From [Mycobacterium] nativiensis (GTDB lineage Bacteria > Actinomycetota > Actinomycetes > Mycobacteriales > Mycobacteriaceae): a DNA stretch of 64,000 nucleotides. The notes beneath the pieces are model-generated. The model ran no database searches. It was not told where the DNA came from and saw only the letters and a program-made list of their open reading frames with translations. The translations under genes and the position numbers were made by a program. The stretch's first letter is position 1. Every line of letters starts with the position of its first letter. Shown piece after piece: positions 1 through 8,492 of this stretch. The DNA is taken from assembly GCF_020172685.1 (NCBI RefSeq), contig NZ_CP083986.1, positions 4,420,158 to 4,484,157 of the forward strand. Direction: 5' to 3'.

Positions 1-1
1 C

Positions 2-31
2 ACCCGGGGCAAGATCGTGCTGCGCCCCTGA
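2..31 (+). CDS. C-terminal end of an unseen CDS, oxidoreductase-like
   Basis: Reading from base 2 gives TRGKIVLRP followed by TGA. The GKIVLRP ending is typical of the C-terminus of MDR-type quinone oxidoreductases and zinc-free alcohol dehydrogenases. Only nine residues are visible, so the family is a guess; the gene would enter from the left and converge on the PGRS gene. Confidence 0.35.
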   Translation, partial: TRGKIVLRP

Positions 32-51
32 CCATCGGGGACGGGGTCAGG

Positions 52-74
52 TCTCAGGTGCCGGCGGCCTGAGA
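52..74. terminator. Hairpin between convergent genes
   Basis: A perfect 7-bp stem, TCTCAGG at 52-58 with CCTGAGA at 68-74, encloses a 9-nt loop. It lies in the short gap between the gene ending at 31 and the PGRS gene ending at 80, so it could terminate transcription from both sides. There is no T tract, as is common in mycobacteria. Confidence 0.45.
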
Positions 75-79
75 GCCGG

Positions 80-2365
80 TTAACCACGTTTGCCCTGCCC
101 GCCCGTGCTGCCGCCGGGCGCACCGCCGGTACCGCCGGCACCGCCGACTCCCGGGGCGCCGGCCTGGCCGTCGGGTTTGCCGTTCTCGCCAACGCCGGCG
201 TTGCCACCGGCACCACCCGTGCCGCCCTGGGGCCCGTTGCCGCCGCTGCCGGTGGTACCACCGGTCCCGCCGTTGCCGCCGTTACCGCTCGCGCCGCCCA
301 TACCACCGGCGCCACCGTTGCCACCCGCACCCGGGAACAGGGCGCCCCCGTAGCCTGCACCGCCGGTACCACCGCTACCGCCGGAGCCACCCTGACCACC
401 GTCGCCGGCGCTGCCGCCCGCCGCTCCGATGGACGCCCCACCGTCGCCGCCGTTGCCGGCGGCGCCGCCGGCGCCTCCGCTGCCACCGGTGGTGCCGGAC
501 TGGTTGACCACAGCGCCTCGAGCGCCGACTGCTCCGTTCCCGCCCATGCCGCCGCCACCACCGGTGCCGCCCCGGCCGCCGTTGCCGTCGGTTCCGTTGG
601 CGGAGATACCGCCCTGGCCGCCCGCGCCGGCATTGCCGCCGTGGCCACCGGTACCACCGTCGCCGGCCGAAATGATCGTCGACCCCACGCCTCCGGCACC
701 ACCGGAGCCACCGGTTCCACCATTGCCGCCGGTTCCGCCGTTGCCGGCCGCGCCGGACTGCGCGGCGCCGCCCTGACCCCCGGCACCACCGGTGCCGGCG
801 TGGCCACCACCGCCGCCGTCACCCCCGACCCCGGCGTTGGTGACACCGCCGGCGCCCTCGTGTCCGGCACCGCCACGACCGCCGATACCACCGGCGCCGC
901 CGATACCGCCATTGCCGGAGTGGCTACCGCCGGCGCCCCCAACGCCCCCGGCACCGCCGTTACCGCCGTCAGCGCCGCCGACGCCAACACTGAGACCGTC
1001 AGAGCCGTCACCGCCGGCGCCACCGTTGCCACCGGCACCACCGTTGCCATCGGTGCCGCCGGCACCCCCGTCACCGCCGGCACCGCCAGTTCCGGCATGG
1101 CCCACCGCAGTCAGCGTGTCGAACCCGTCTCCACCCCTGCCGCCGTTGCCGCCGACCGCGGTGGCAACGGCGGCCGCGGCCTGGTTGGCGCCACGGCCGT
1201 CGAAGCCGCCCGCACCGGCCGTGCCCGCGTCACCGCCGGCACCGCCCCTGCCGCCGTCGGCTTGAACCGATGAGATGCCCCGAGAGCCGTCACCGCCGTT
1301 ACCGCCGTTACCTGCCGCGCCACCGGCCCCGCCGGATCCGACCACACCGAGCACGGCCGCGCCGCCCTTGCCGCCCTCGCCGCCCGTGCCTCCGTCGCCT
1401 CCGCTGCCGCCGGCTCCGATCGCCCCACCACCGAGCACCCCCGAGCCGCCGTTACCGCCGCCGCCACCGGTACCACCGACACCGCCCGCACCGCCGTCGC
1501 TGAACCACGACGTCGTCGCCCCGCCGGCCCCGCCGTTTCCGCCGTGACCGCCCGCTGTGCCGTTCTCGCCGAGCGCCGCCAGCCCGACGAATCCGCGGCC
1601 GCCCTTGCCGCCGTCGCCGCCCGCGCCACCGTTACCGAACAACCAGCCCACACCCGCGCCGCCGGTACCGCCGTGGGCGCCGTCGGTTGCCGGCTGGCCG
1701 AGCACGATGTTGTCGTAGCCGTTGCCGCCCGCCCCGCCGTCGCCGCCGTTGCCCATGATGGTTCCGCCGGTACCGCCACTGCCGCCGGCGGTGCCGTTGA
1801 CGCCGGTCAGGATGCTGTCGTAGCCGTGACCGCCGGCCCCGCCGTCACCGAACAGGCCGGCGTTGCCGCCGTTGCCGCCGGCGACTCCAGGCAGCAGGCT
1901 GTCGTAGCCATCGCCGCCATCGCCGAGCCACAGCCCGCCGTTGAAGCCGTCCGGGTGCAGGGCGTTGCCGTCCGCACCGTCGCCGATCAGAAATTGGCCG
2001 GCCATGGTGTTGATGAAGCCGCCGGCGACGACGCCGAAGGGGCTGTTGATCCACGACCCGACGGCCTCGTGCAGCGGCGCGTAGACCCACTGGGCATAGA
2101 ACCCCGCGAAGTCCAGCGGGTAAGACGACTCCGCCAAGCCGGTCTCGGCCCAGTCCGGGCCGGCGGTCGACGCGGTATCGGTAGTGAACAACTCCGAGAG
2201 CCAGTCGAGGTCGAACGTGTCGGCGCGCGCGGTGGGCGCACTCATCAGCGGGCTCAAGGCCAGAAACGCCCCGATGGCCGTCGCAACGCCCACCGAGCGG
2301 CGACCAGGGGCAGCTTGTCCGGCGGGAGACCGACGCCGCTGGGAGCTGTGCTTCTTGCCGACCAT
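80..2365 (-). CDS. Secreted PGRS-repeat protein without a PE domain
   Basis: The 761-residue product begins MVGKKHSSQRRR. A signal peptide ends near SAPTARA, about residue 48, followed by a unique region of about 100 residues and then roughly 600 residues of GGxGGxGG / GNGGAGG repeats. The linker contains QFLIGDGADGN and GGLWLGDGGDG, resembling the GRPLIGNG linker of PE_PGRS proteins. No N-terminal PE domain is present; a conventional signal peptide replaces it. The start at 2365 is chosen over an in-frame start 78 bases upstream because GGGAGGAAACC directly precedes this ATG. The DNA is extremely GC-rich and repetitive, so copy-number errors in assembly are possible. PGRS proteins are usually exported and surface-associated; the role here is unknown. 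The 185 bp upstream to purQ is comparatively AT-rich and presumably holds its promoter. Confidence 0.85.
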   Translation of the reverse strand: MVGKKHSSQRRRSPAGQAAPGRRSVGVATAIGAFLALSPLMSAPTARADTFDLDWLSELFTTDTASTAGPDWAETGLAESSYPLDFAGFYAQWVYAPLHEAVGSWINSPFGVVAGGFINTMAGQFLIGDGADGNALHPDGFNGGLWLGDGGDGYDSLLPGVAGGNGGNAGLFGDGGAGGHGYDSILTGVNGTAGGSGGTGGTIMGNGGDGGAGGNGYDNIVLGQPATDGAHGGTGGAGVGWLFGNGGAGGDGGKGGRGFVGLAALGENGTAGGHGGNGGAGGATTSWFSDGGAGGVGGTGGGGGNGGSGVLGGGAIGAGGSGGDGGTGGEGGKGGAAVLGVVGSGGAGGAAGNGGNGGDGSRGISSVQADGGRGGAGGDAGTAGAGGFDGRGANQAAAAVATAVGGNGGRGGDGFDTLTAVGHAGTGGAGGDGGAGGTDGNGGAGGNGGAGGDGSDGLSVGVGGADGGNGGAGGVGGAGGSHSGNGGIGGAGGIGGRGGAGHEGAGGVTNAGVGGDGGGGGHAGTGGAGGQGGAAQSGAAGNGGTGGNGGTGGSGGAGGVGSTIISAGDGGTGGHGGNAGAGGQGGISANGTDGNGGRGGTGGGGGMGGNGAVGARGAVVNQSGTTGGSGGAGGAAGNGGDGGASIGAAGGSAGDGGQGGSGGSGGTGGAGYGGALFPGAGGNGGAGGMGGASGNGGNGGTGGTTGSGGNGPQGGTGGAGGNAGVGENGKPDGQAGAPGVGGAGGTGGAPGGSTGGQGKRG

Positions 2366-2550
2366 GGTTTCCTCCCGCCAGACACTTCCGCGAGATGAAA
2401 CATTATCAAATCCTGAGACGTCTAAATATGCTCTTGGTAACAAGCAGGTCGCGTTGAGTCGCTGCAGCCCAGGCGCTGCACTAACAGCGAACTGCGCGCA
2501 TCGCTCTCACAGCAATAATTCAGAAATATCGGTGGCGCTGGCGCCGCAGC

Positions 2551-3225
2551 CTAAACCGCCAGCACCGCGTCCAGCGCGGAGTAGAACAGCCCCAGCCCGT
2601 CGTCGCTGGGCCCGGTCAACGCCTCGATGGCGTGCTCGGGGTGCGGCATCAGGCCCACCACCCGGCCGTTGGCCGAGCTCACCCCGGCGATGTCGCGCAG
2701 CGAGCCGTTGATGTTGTCGACGTAGCGGAACACCACCCGGCCTTCGCCCTCCAACTCATCGAGCACCGCCTGGGAGGCCACGTAGCGCCCCTCACCGGAC
2801 TTCAGCGGCACCAGCAGGTCGGCGTCGGCGTCGAACCGGGAGGTCCAGGCCGTGTCGGTGGAAGCCACCCGCAGCCAGACATCGCGGCAGACGAAGTGCA
2901 GGCCGACGTTGCGGGTCAGCGCTCCGGGCAGCAGCCCGGCCTCGCACAACACCTGGAAGCCGTTGCAGATGCCCAGCACGGGCATGCCCGCACCGGCGGC
3001 CTTGATGACCTCGCCCATCACCGGCGCGAACCGGGCGATGGCCCCGCAGCGCAGGTAGTCGCCGTAGGAGAAGCCGCCGGGTACGACGACGGCGTCGACG
3101 CCCTTCAGGTCGGCGTCGGCGTGCCAGAGGCTGACCGGTTCGGCTCCGACGAACCGGACAGCGCGGGCGGCGTCGACGTCGTCGAGGGTGCCGGGAAAGG
3201 TGATGACGCCGACCCGAGCGCTCAC
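2551..3225 (-). CDS. purQ: Phosphoribosylformylglycinamidine synthase, glutaminase subunit PurQ
   Basis: PurQ hydrolyses glutamine and passes ammonia to PurL for the FGAR to FGAM step of purine synthesis, in a complex with PurS. The 224-residue protein has the class I amidotransferase nucleophile Cys87 in GICNGFQ and the His195/Glu197 pair in MPHPEHA. Length and sequence match the small-type mycobacterial PurQ. The GTG start at 3225 overlaps the purS stop as GTGA, indicating translational coupling; the reading frame stays open far upstream, but that extension has no PurQ homology. PurL is not in this window. Confidence 0.96.
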   Translation of the reverse strand: MSARVGVITFPGTLDDVDAARAVRFVGAEPVSLWHADADLKGVDAVVVPGGFSYGDYLRCGAIARFAPVMGEVIKAAGAGMPVLGICNGFQVLCEAGLLPGALTRNVGLHFVCRDVWLRVASTDTAWTSRFDADADLLVPLKSGEGRYVASQAVLDELEGEGRVVFRYVDNINGSLRDIAGVSSANGRVVGLMPHPEHAIEALTGPSDDGLGLFYSALDAVLAV

Positions 3226-3461
3226 GGCGTCTCCCGGCTGACGGTGAAGTCCTCGATCACCGTATTGGCCAGCAGCGATTCGGCGATCTCGGCGAGCGCG
3301 GCATCGTCGATCGAGTCGTCGACCTCGAGCTCGAAGCGCTTGCCCTGGCGCACCGCCGACACCCCGGCATGCCCGAGCCGGGAAAGCGCGCCGACGATCG
3401 CCTGACCCTGCGGGTCGAGAATCTCGGCTTTGGGCATCACGTGCACAACCACCCGGGCCAC
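3222..3461 (-). CDS. purS: Phosphoribosylformylglycinamidine synthase subunit PurS
   Basis: PurS is the small subunit that bridges PurQ and PurL in the FGAM synthase complex. The 79-residue product, [20 protein letters not shown] onward, has the typical PurS start, including the conserved LDPQGQAI segment. It starts with GTG at 3461 and is the first gene of a purS-purQ pair. The 85 bp to the divergent gene at 3547 must hold the promoter; I see no recognisable operator there. Confidence 0.95.
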   Translation of the reverse strand: MARVVVHVMPKAEILDPQGQAIVGALSRLGHAGVSAVRQGKRFELEVDDSIDDAALAEIAESLLANTVIEDFTVSRETP

Positions 3462-3546
3462 GCGCGCTCCCTACTGTTGACGGGGAATCGGTCGGGTCAA
3501 CCATACCGATGCCCGCCGGTGGCGCCTGGAGCGCACAATCGAACCC

Positions 3547-4185
3547 ATGCGACTGACCCACTTCGGCCATTCCTGCCTGCTCGCCGATTTCGGCGACACC
3601 ACAGTGCTGTTCGACCCGGGCAATTTCTCGCACGGCTTCGAGGGCATCACCGGCCTGGCGGCCATCTTGGTCACCCATCAGCACCCCGACCACGCCGACA
3701 TTGCGCGGCTACCGGCCCTGATCGACGCCAATCCGGGTGCCGCGCTCTACGCAGACCCGCAGACCGCCGCCCAGCTGGGCGCGCCGTGGCAGCCGGTGCA
3801 CGTCGGAGACGCGTTCTCGGTCGGCTCACTGCGGGTGCGCGGGGTGGGCGGCAAGCATGCGGTCATCCACCCGGAACTTCCGATGATCGACAACATCTCC
3901 TACCTGATCGGCGACGACGAGCATCCGGCCCGGCTGATGCACCCCGGCGACGCGCTGTTCGTGCCCGGTGAGCCGGTGGACGTGCTGGCCACCCCGGCGG
4001 CGGCGCCGTGGATGAAGATCTCCGAGGCGGTGGACTATCTGCGTGCCGTGGCGCCGCGCGCCGCGGTGCCGATCCACCAGGGCATCATCGCGCCCGACGC
4101 CCGGGGCATCTACCACGGCCGGCTCGCCGAGATGGGCCGCACCGACTTCCAGGTGCTGCCGGCCGAGAGTGACGTCGCGTTCTGA
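3547..4185 (+). CDS. MBL-fold metallo-hydrolase, UlaG-like
   Basis: The 212-residue protein is a compact metallo-beta-lactamase-fold hydrolase. Its metal-binding motif HQHPDH lies at residues 44-49, with later ligands probably in the [11 protein letters not shown] and PIHQG segments. The N-terminus [12 protein letters not shown] is typical of the UlaG-like branch, which includes lactonases and phosphodiesterases. The substrate cannot be inferred. It is divergent from purS and upstream of an F420-type oxidoreductase, without clear evidence of an operon. Confidence 0.85.
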   Translation: MRLTHFGHSCLLADFGDTTVLFDPGNFSHGFEGITGLAAILVTHQHPDHADIARLPALIDANPGAALYADPQTAAQLGAPWQPVHVGDAFSVGSLRVRGVGGKHAVIHPELPMIDNISYLIGDDEHPARLMHPGDALFVPGEPVDVLATPAAAPWMKISEAVDYLRAVAPRAAVPIHQGIIAPDARGIYHGRLAEMGRTDFQVLPAESDVAF

Positions 4186-4207
4186 ACCCATTCTTTGAGA
4201 GGGTTCG

Positions 4208-4236
4208 TTGACAATTGCGGGTGCGGGCCCGAATCA
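4208..4236 (+). promoter_or_regulatory. Possible promoter of the luciferase-like oxidoreductase gene
   Basis: A consensus -35 TTGACA at 4208-4213 is followed after 17 bases by GAATCA at 4231-4236, a weak -10. Transcription would then begin close to the ATG at 4245, giving a leaderless mRNA, which is common in mycobacteria and would explain the lack of a Shine-Dalgarno sequence. The weak -10 keeps confidence low. Confidence 0.3.
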
Positions 4237-4244
4237 TGGTCGCC

Positions 4245-5330
4245 ATGAGCGACCAACTCAACGAACTGGGCTACTACGCCGTGACCCGCCATCCGGCCGA
4301 CGCCAAGGTGGTCTTCGCCGAGGCCCGCGCCGCCGAGCAGCTCGGACTGGGCGCCTGCCACGTCGGTGAGCGCTTCACGGTGAAGGACGCCGGGGTGCTG
4401 TCCGGCGCGCTGGCGGGCTGCACCACCGACCTGGGTATCGCCCCGTCCACCAACCACCACACCCGCCATCCCACGGTCACCGCGACCGTCGGATCGACCA
4501 TGCACGCGCTGACCGACGGACGCTTCGCGATGGCCTTCGGCCGCGGGATGGGGGCCTATTGGCAGGCCGTCGGGCTTCCCGTCGTGACCGAGGCCCGGCT
4601 CCGCGATTTCTTCTCCATCCTGCGCCGGTTGTGGGATGGCGAAACCATCCTCAACCACGACGGGCCGGCCGGGAAGTGGCCGGTGCTGCGCCACGCGAAC
4701 GGCTTGGCCGACGCACCGCCGATCGGCCTGGTTGCGGTGGGACCCAAGACGATGGAACTGGCCGGTGCGATCGGCGACTTCGTCGTGCTGCACACGTTCT
4801 TCTCCGACGAGGCCACCGCGGCGTCGGTGGCGGCCGTGCGCCGCGGCGCCGAGCGGGCGGGCAAAGACCCCGACAGCGTCCGGATCTGGGCCTGCCTGGC
4901 CACGGTCAGCGACGACCTGCCCGCCGAGGACCGGCTGCGCCGACGGGCCGGGCGGCTGGCCACCTACCTGCAGGCCTACGCCGACGTGCTGATCGCCGCC
5001 AACGGCTGGGACCCGGCGGTGTGGGAGCGGCTGCGGGCCACCGAGCTGTTCACAGGCGCCGCCGCGGCCGGACCCATCGACGCCAGCGCGTCGGTGGACA
5101 CCCTCGAACAGCTCGACGCGATGATCCCCGCCGAATGGTTGGCCGCGGCGGCCAGCGGGTCACCCGAGAACTGCGCGAAGACCATCGCCCGGCAATTCGA
5201 CCTGGGCGTGCACTCGGTGATCATGCACGGCGCGACCCCGCAGGAACTCGCACCGGTGGTGGCGGCCTATCGCGCCGCCCGGCCGACGTTGCGCCGGGCG
5301 GTGGCGGTCAACCCCGGCCGATTCACCTGA
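4245..5330 (+). CDS. LLM-class (probably F420-dependent) oxidoreductase
   Basis: The 361-residue product has the luciferase-like monooxygenase TIM-barrel layout, with a GRFAMAFGRGMG loop and a LVAVGPKTMELAG segment in the usual order. It resembles the mycobacterial TIGR03857 group (MSMEG_2249-like) of presumed F420-dependent enzymes; the substrate is unknown. ATG 4245 is preferred. An ATG at 4236 and a TTG at 4215 are in frame, but the putative promoter ends at 4236. A TetR gene follows after 17 bp and may control it. Confidence 0.82.
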   Translation: MSDQLNELGYYAVTRHPADAKVVFAEARAAEQLGLGACHVGERFTVKDAGVLSGALAGCTTDLGIAPSTNHHTRHPTVTATVGSTMHALTDGRFAMAFGRGMGAYWQAVGLPVVTEARLRDFFSILRRLWDGETILNHDGPAGKWPVLRHANGLADAPPIGLVAVGPKTMELAGAIGDFVVLHTFFSDEATAASVAAVRRGAERAGKDPDSVRIWACLATVSDDLPAEDRLRRRAGRLATYLQAYADVLIAANGWDPAVWERLRATELFTGAAAAGPIDASASVDTLEQLDAMIPAEWLAAAASGSPENCAKTIARQFDLGVHSVIMHGATPQELAPVVAAYRAARPTLRRAVAVNPGRFT

Positions 5331-5347
5331 CCCGCTGCCGATTTCAG

Positions 5348-6022
5348 ATGAACGAACCCGATCAGGCGGCCCGCGCCCTGGCGCAGTGGCAGGCGGCCGT
5401 CCCGGCCACCCAGTCGGCGGCCGGCACCCGGCTGAACAAGCGCGGTCTGCAGACCCGGGAACGCCTGCTCGACGTCGCCATCGAGGTGCTGGCCGCCGGG
5501 GACAGCGAACCGATCTCGGCGAACCGCATCGCCAAGCAGGCCGGCGTCTCGTGGGGCACAGTGCAGCACCAGTTCGGCGACCTCGACGGGCTGTGGGTTG
5601 CCGTGGTCACCGAAATCCACACCCGCAGTTGGACTCAGGACGGGGGTGCGTGGCCGGCCCTGACCGGCTCGCTGGCCGAGCGACTCGAGGCCGCCATCGA
5701 CTCGGTCTGGATCTACCTCGAGACCCCCGAGGGCCGGGCGCTGACCGCACTGCGCAACTGGCTTCCGCCGCGCCGCGCCGACGTCCTCGCCGAGTATCCG
5801 CGGACCGCGGCGGCGCTGGCCGCCCGCGAACACGACTGGATTCAGGGTTTCGCCTACCTGATGGACGGCCTCGAGCTGGACCCGGGCAAGCTGCACAACG
5901 TCCGCTGCCTGCTCCCGGCCGCCGTGCGAGGCCTGTCCAGTGAGCGGGAGATCGGCTTCAGCTCCGAACTCGACGTCGCCCGCAGGACACTCGCCAAAGC
6001 GCTGTCGGCATACCTGAGCTGA
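5348..6022 (+). CDS. TetR/AcrR family transcriptional regulator
   Basis: The 224-residue protein has an N-terminal helix-turn-helix at about residues 33-75 (LDVAIEVLAA through ISANRIAKQAGVSWGTVQHQFGDLDGLW) and an unrelated C-terminal ligand domain. The HTH is recognisable TetR type, though HQFGD replaces the more usual YxYFxxK. It is probably co-transcribed with the preceding oxidoreductase. It converges on the FAD dehydrogenase gene with 11 bp between the stops. Confidence 0.85.
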   Translation: MNEPDQAARALAQWQAAVPATQSAAGTRLNKRGLQTRERLLDVAIEVLAAGDSEPISANRIAKQAGVSWGTVQHQFGDLDGLWVAVVTEIHTRSWTQDGGAWPALTGSLAERLEAAIDSVWIYLETPEGRALTALRNWLPPRRADVLAEYPRTAAALAAREHDWIQGFAYLMDGLELDPGKLHNVRCLLPAAVRGLSSEREIGFSSELDVARRTLAKALSAYLS

Positions 6023-6033
6023 CTGGCCGTCGG

Positions 6034-7689
6034 TCAGGCGATGTCGCCGGCGGCGGCGCGCCCGGCGGCGCGTCCGGAGAAGATGCACCCGCCCAAAAAC
6101 GTCCCCTCCAGCGCGCGGTAACCGTGCACCCCGCCGCCCCCGAAGCCGGCCACCTCGCCGGCGGCGTAGAGCCCGTCGATCGGCTTGCCGTCGCCGCCCA
6201 GTACCCGGGAGTCCAAGTCGGTCTCCAAGCCGCCCAACGTCTTTCGGGTCAGAATGTGCAGCTTGACCGCGATCAGCGGCCCGGCGGCCGGATCGGTCAA
6301 CCGATGCGGGGCCACCACCCGGCCCAGCCGGTCGCCCAGGTAGGTCCGGGCGCCACGGATCGCGGTGATCTGGCCGTCCTTGCTGTACCGGTTGGCCACT
6401 TCGCGGTCGCGCGCGGTGACCTCGGCCTCGACAGTCGCGTAGTCCAGCGGCACCACGTCGGGCAGGTCGTTCATCGCGGCGACCAGATCGCGCAGCGAAT
6501 CGGCATGCACGAAATCCACCCCGCGGTCGACGAAGGCCTGCACCGGCGGGGGCGGCCCGGAGCGGGCGCGCGACGCGGCCAGCTGACGCAGACTGCGCCC
6601 GGTCAGGTCCGGGTTCTGCTCCTGACCGGACAGTGCGAATTCCTTCTCGATGATCTTCGCGTTGAGCACGAACCAGGTGTAGTCCTGCCCGGAGCGGGCG
6701 ATGTGTTCCAGCGTGCCGAGGGTGTCGAAGCCGGGATACAGCGGGCCGGGCAGCCGCGTGCCCGCCGCGTCCAGCCACAGCGACGAGGGTCCCGGGATGA
6801 TCCGGATGCCATGCCCCGGCCAGATCGGGTCGTAGTTGGTGATGCCCTCGGTGTAGTGCCACATCCGGTCCCGGTTGATCACCCGGCCGCCGGCCGCCTC
6901 GGTGATCCCGATCATCCGGCCGTCGACGTGGGCGGGCACCCCGGCCAGCAGCTGAGCGGGAACCCGGCCCATGCGCTCCGGCCAGTTCTGCCGCACCAGG
7001 TCGAGGTTGCCGCCGATGCCACCGCTGGTCACCAGCACGGCGGACGCACGGAATTCAAACTCCCCCACCGTGTTCCGAGACGACGCCACACCGCGCAGCG
7101 CGGACGACGGTTCCAACACGCTGCCGGCCACCCCGGCCACCCGGCCGTCTTCAACGATCAACTCGTCGACCCGATGCCGGTGCGCGAAGCGAACTTTCGG
7201 ATGGTCCCGCAGCCGGCCCGCGAAGATCTCGACCAGGGCGGGGCCGGTTCCCCAGGTGATGTGGAATCGGGGCACCGAATTGCCGGGCCCCAGTGCGCCG
7301 TAGCCGCCGCGCTCAGCCCAGCCGACCAGCGGGAAGAGCTTGAGTCCGCGGGCCCGCAGCCAGCTGCGCTTCTCACCCGCCGCGAAATCGACGTAGGCAT
7401 GCGCCCATTGCCGCGGCCAGTGATCGCAGGCCCGGTCGAAGCCGGCGTTGCCCAGCCAGTCCTGCAACGCCAGTTCGTGGCTGTCGCGCACCCCCAGCCG
7501 GCGCTGCTCGGGGCTGTCGACGAAGAACAGTCCGCCGAATGACCAGAATGCCTGCCCACCCAGGTTGGCGCTGTTCTCCTGGTCGACGATCAGCACCCGC
7601 CGACCACGTTCCACCAGTTCGCAGGCAGCCACCAGGCCGGCCAGACCCGCTCCGACGATGATCGCGTCGGCGTCAGCCTTACCGCTCAT
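6034..7689 (-). CDS. FAD-binding dehydrogenase, fumarate reductase/KstD fold
   Basis: The 551-residue flavoprotein has an N-terminal dinucleotide-binding GAGLAGLVAACELVERG followed by an acidic strand end (VLIVDQE). Near the C-terminus is the FAD-contacting segment GLYAAGEVAGFGGGGVHGYRALEG. This is the FAD_binding_2 family, which includes ketosteroid dehydrogenases and fumarate reductases. By position and sequence it corresponds to M. tuberculosis Rv0785 (from memory). The ATG at 7689 is chosen because the GAG nucleotide-binding motif should lie near the N-terminus; the upstream open frame has no homology. The deacetylase-like gene ends 19 bp upstream on the same strand, so the two are probably one transcript. 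Confidence 0.9.
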   Translation of the reverse strand: MSGKADADAIIVGAGLAGLVAACELVERGRRVLIVDQENSANLGGQAFWSFGGLFFVDSPEQRRLGVRDSHELALQDWLGNAGFDRACDHWPRQWAHAYVDFAAGEKRSWLRARGLKLFPLVGWAERGGYGALGPGNSVPRFHITWGTGPALVEIFAGRLRDHPKVRFAHRHRVDELIVEDGRVAGVAGSVLEPSSALRGVASSRNTVGEFEFRASAVLVTSGGIGGNLDLVRQNWPERMGRVPAQLLAGVPAHVDGRMIGITEAAGGRVINRDRMWHYTEGITNYDPIWPGHGIRIIPGPSSLWLDAAGTRLPGPLYPGFDTLGTLEHIARSGQDYTWFVLNAKIIEKEFALSGQEQNPDLTGRSLRQLAASRARSGPPPPVQAFVDRGVDFVHADSLRDLVAAMNDLPDVVPLDYATVEAEVTARDREVANRYSKDGQITAIRGARTYLGDRLGRVVAPHRLTDPAAGPLIAVKLHILTRKTLGGLETDLDSRVLGGDGKPIDGLYAAGEVAGFGGGGVHGYRALEGTFLGGCIFSGRAAGRAAAGDIA

Positions 7690-7708
7690 GGCGTCCGAGG
7701 GTAGCGAG

Positions 7709-8422
7709 TCAGGCGGTGAGCCCGGTAACCACATCGGCCGAGGCGACCGGCCAGTGGTAGCGCTCGGGCCGGCAGCCCTGACCCAGCGCGGCGTCCACCG
7801 CGTCGAGCATGGCCGCCACCACAGCGGGATCACCGAGCTGACGGGCACCCACCGACAGGCGCACCATCCCGCCACGGCGTGCGATGCGGTCGCTGGTCGC
7901 CACCACCATCCGGCACCACCAGGGCGCGCTCAGAAAACCGGCTCCGACACCCACCACCCGGGCCCGCACGGTCCGCTCCAGCACCAGGTCGGTCACCCCG
8001 TGCAGTCCGGCGAGCAACCGGAATCCATTGCGGGGCAACGCAGTCACGGTCCCCGCCGACACCGTCCAGCCGGGTGCGGCGAACAGTCGGGTTCGCAGTC
8101 CCAGGTGCTCCAGCACCCGGTCGGCACCCAGCAGCCGCAGGTTGGCCTCGTGGGCGGGCAGCGTGGCGAATTCGCCGCGCCGCTTCTTGGTCGCGGCCTC
8201 GTCGAAGCCGTGCAACACGATCGCGGCACCGTCGGCCCGCCGCTGCCGCAACCAGTCGGCGGTGTCCGGGTCGCGGTCCAGTCGGTAGTCGCCACCGAGC
8301 CTCGGCGCCACCAGCAGTGACACCGGCACCCCGCGGGCGTCCAGGTGGGTGCAGAACGCCTCGGCATCGGCGCAGCTGCGTGCAGCGATCCCGGAGACGG
8401 AGACGATCAGTTGTCCGGTCAC
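7709..8422 (-). CDS. DUF2334 / polysaccharide-deacetylase-like protein
   Basis: The 237-residue protein has the layout of DUF2334 NodB-related proteins: an N-terminal strand (LIVSVSGI), VSLLVAP, then AAIVLHGFDEAATKKRRGEF, where the HGF motif would carry a metal-binding His, and AAPGW further on. It corresponds by position to Rv0784 (from memory). Whether it is an active deacetylase is unclear, because the expected first Asp motif appears replaced by SVSGIAARS. GTG start at 8422. Confidence 0.7.
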   Translation of the reverse strand: MTGQLIVSVSGIAARSCADAEAFCTHLDARGVPVSLLVAPRLGGDYRLDRDPDTADWLRQRRADGAAIVLHGFDEAATKKRRGEFATLPAHEANLRLLGADRVLEHLGLRTRLFAAPGWTVSAGTVTALPRNGFRLLAGLHGVTDLVLERTVRARVVGVGAGFLSAPWWCRMVVATSDRIARRGGMVRLSVGARQLGDPAVVAAMLDAVDAALGQGCRPERYHWPVASADVVTGLTA

Positions 8423-8492
8423 GCCACCAGTGTGGCCACCGCAGATGTCCAGTCGGTGACATCGAAGAAGATGTCAGATAGCGCTGGGCGGT

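Noticed and set aside
90..1547. Long plus-strand Pro-rich and Ala/Thr-rich open frames opposite the PGRS gene
   Set aside because: They are antisense shadows of GC-rich Gly repeats, with low-complexity translations and no ribosome binding sites.
80..1900. Regular short repeats that could suggest a CRISPR array
   Set aside because: The repeats are variable in-frame Gly-Gly-Asn/Ala codons without constant spacers; they encode the PGRS domain and there are no cas genes.
3226..3693. In-frame N-terminal extension of purQ
   Set aside because: The extension overlaps purS in another frame, has no homology and would replace a well-supported GTGA-coupled start.
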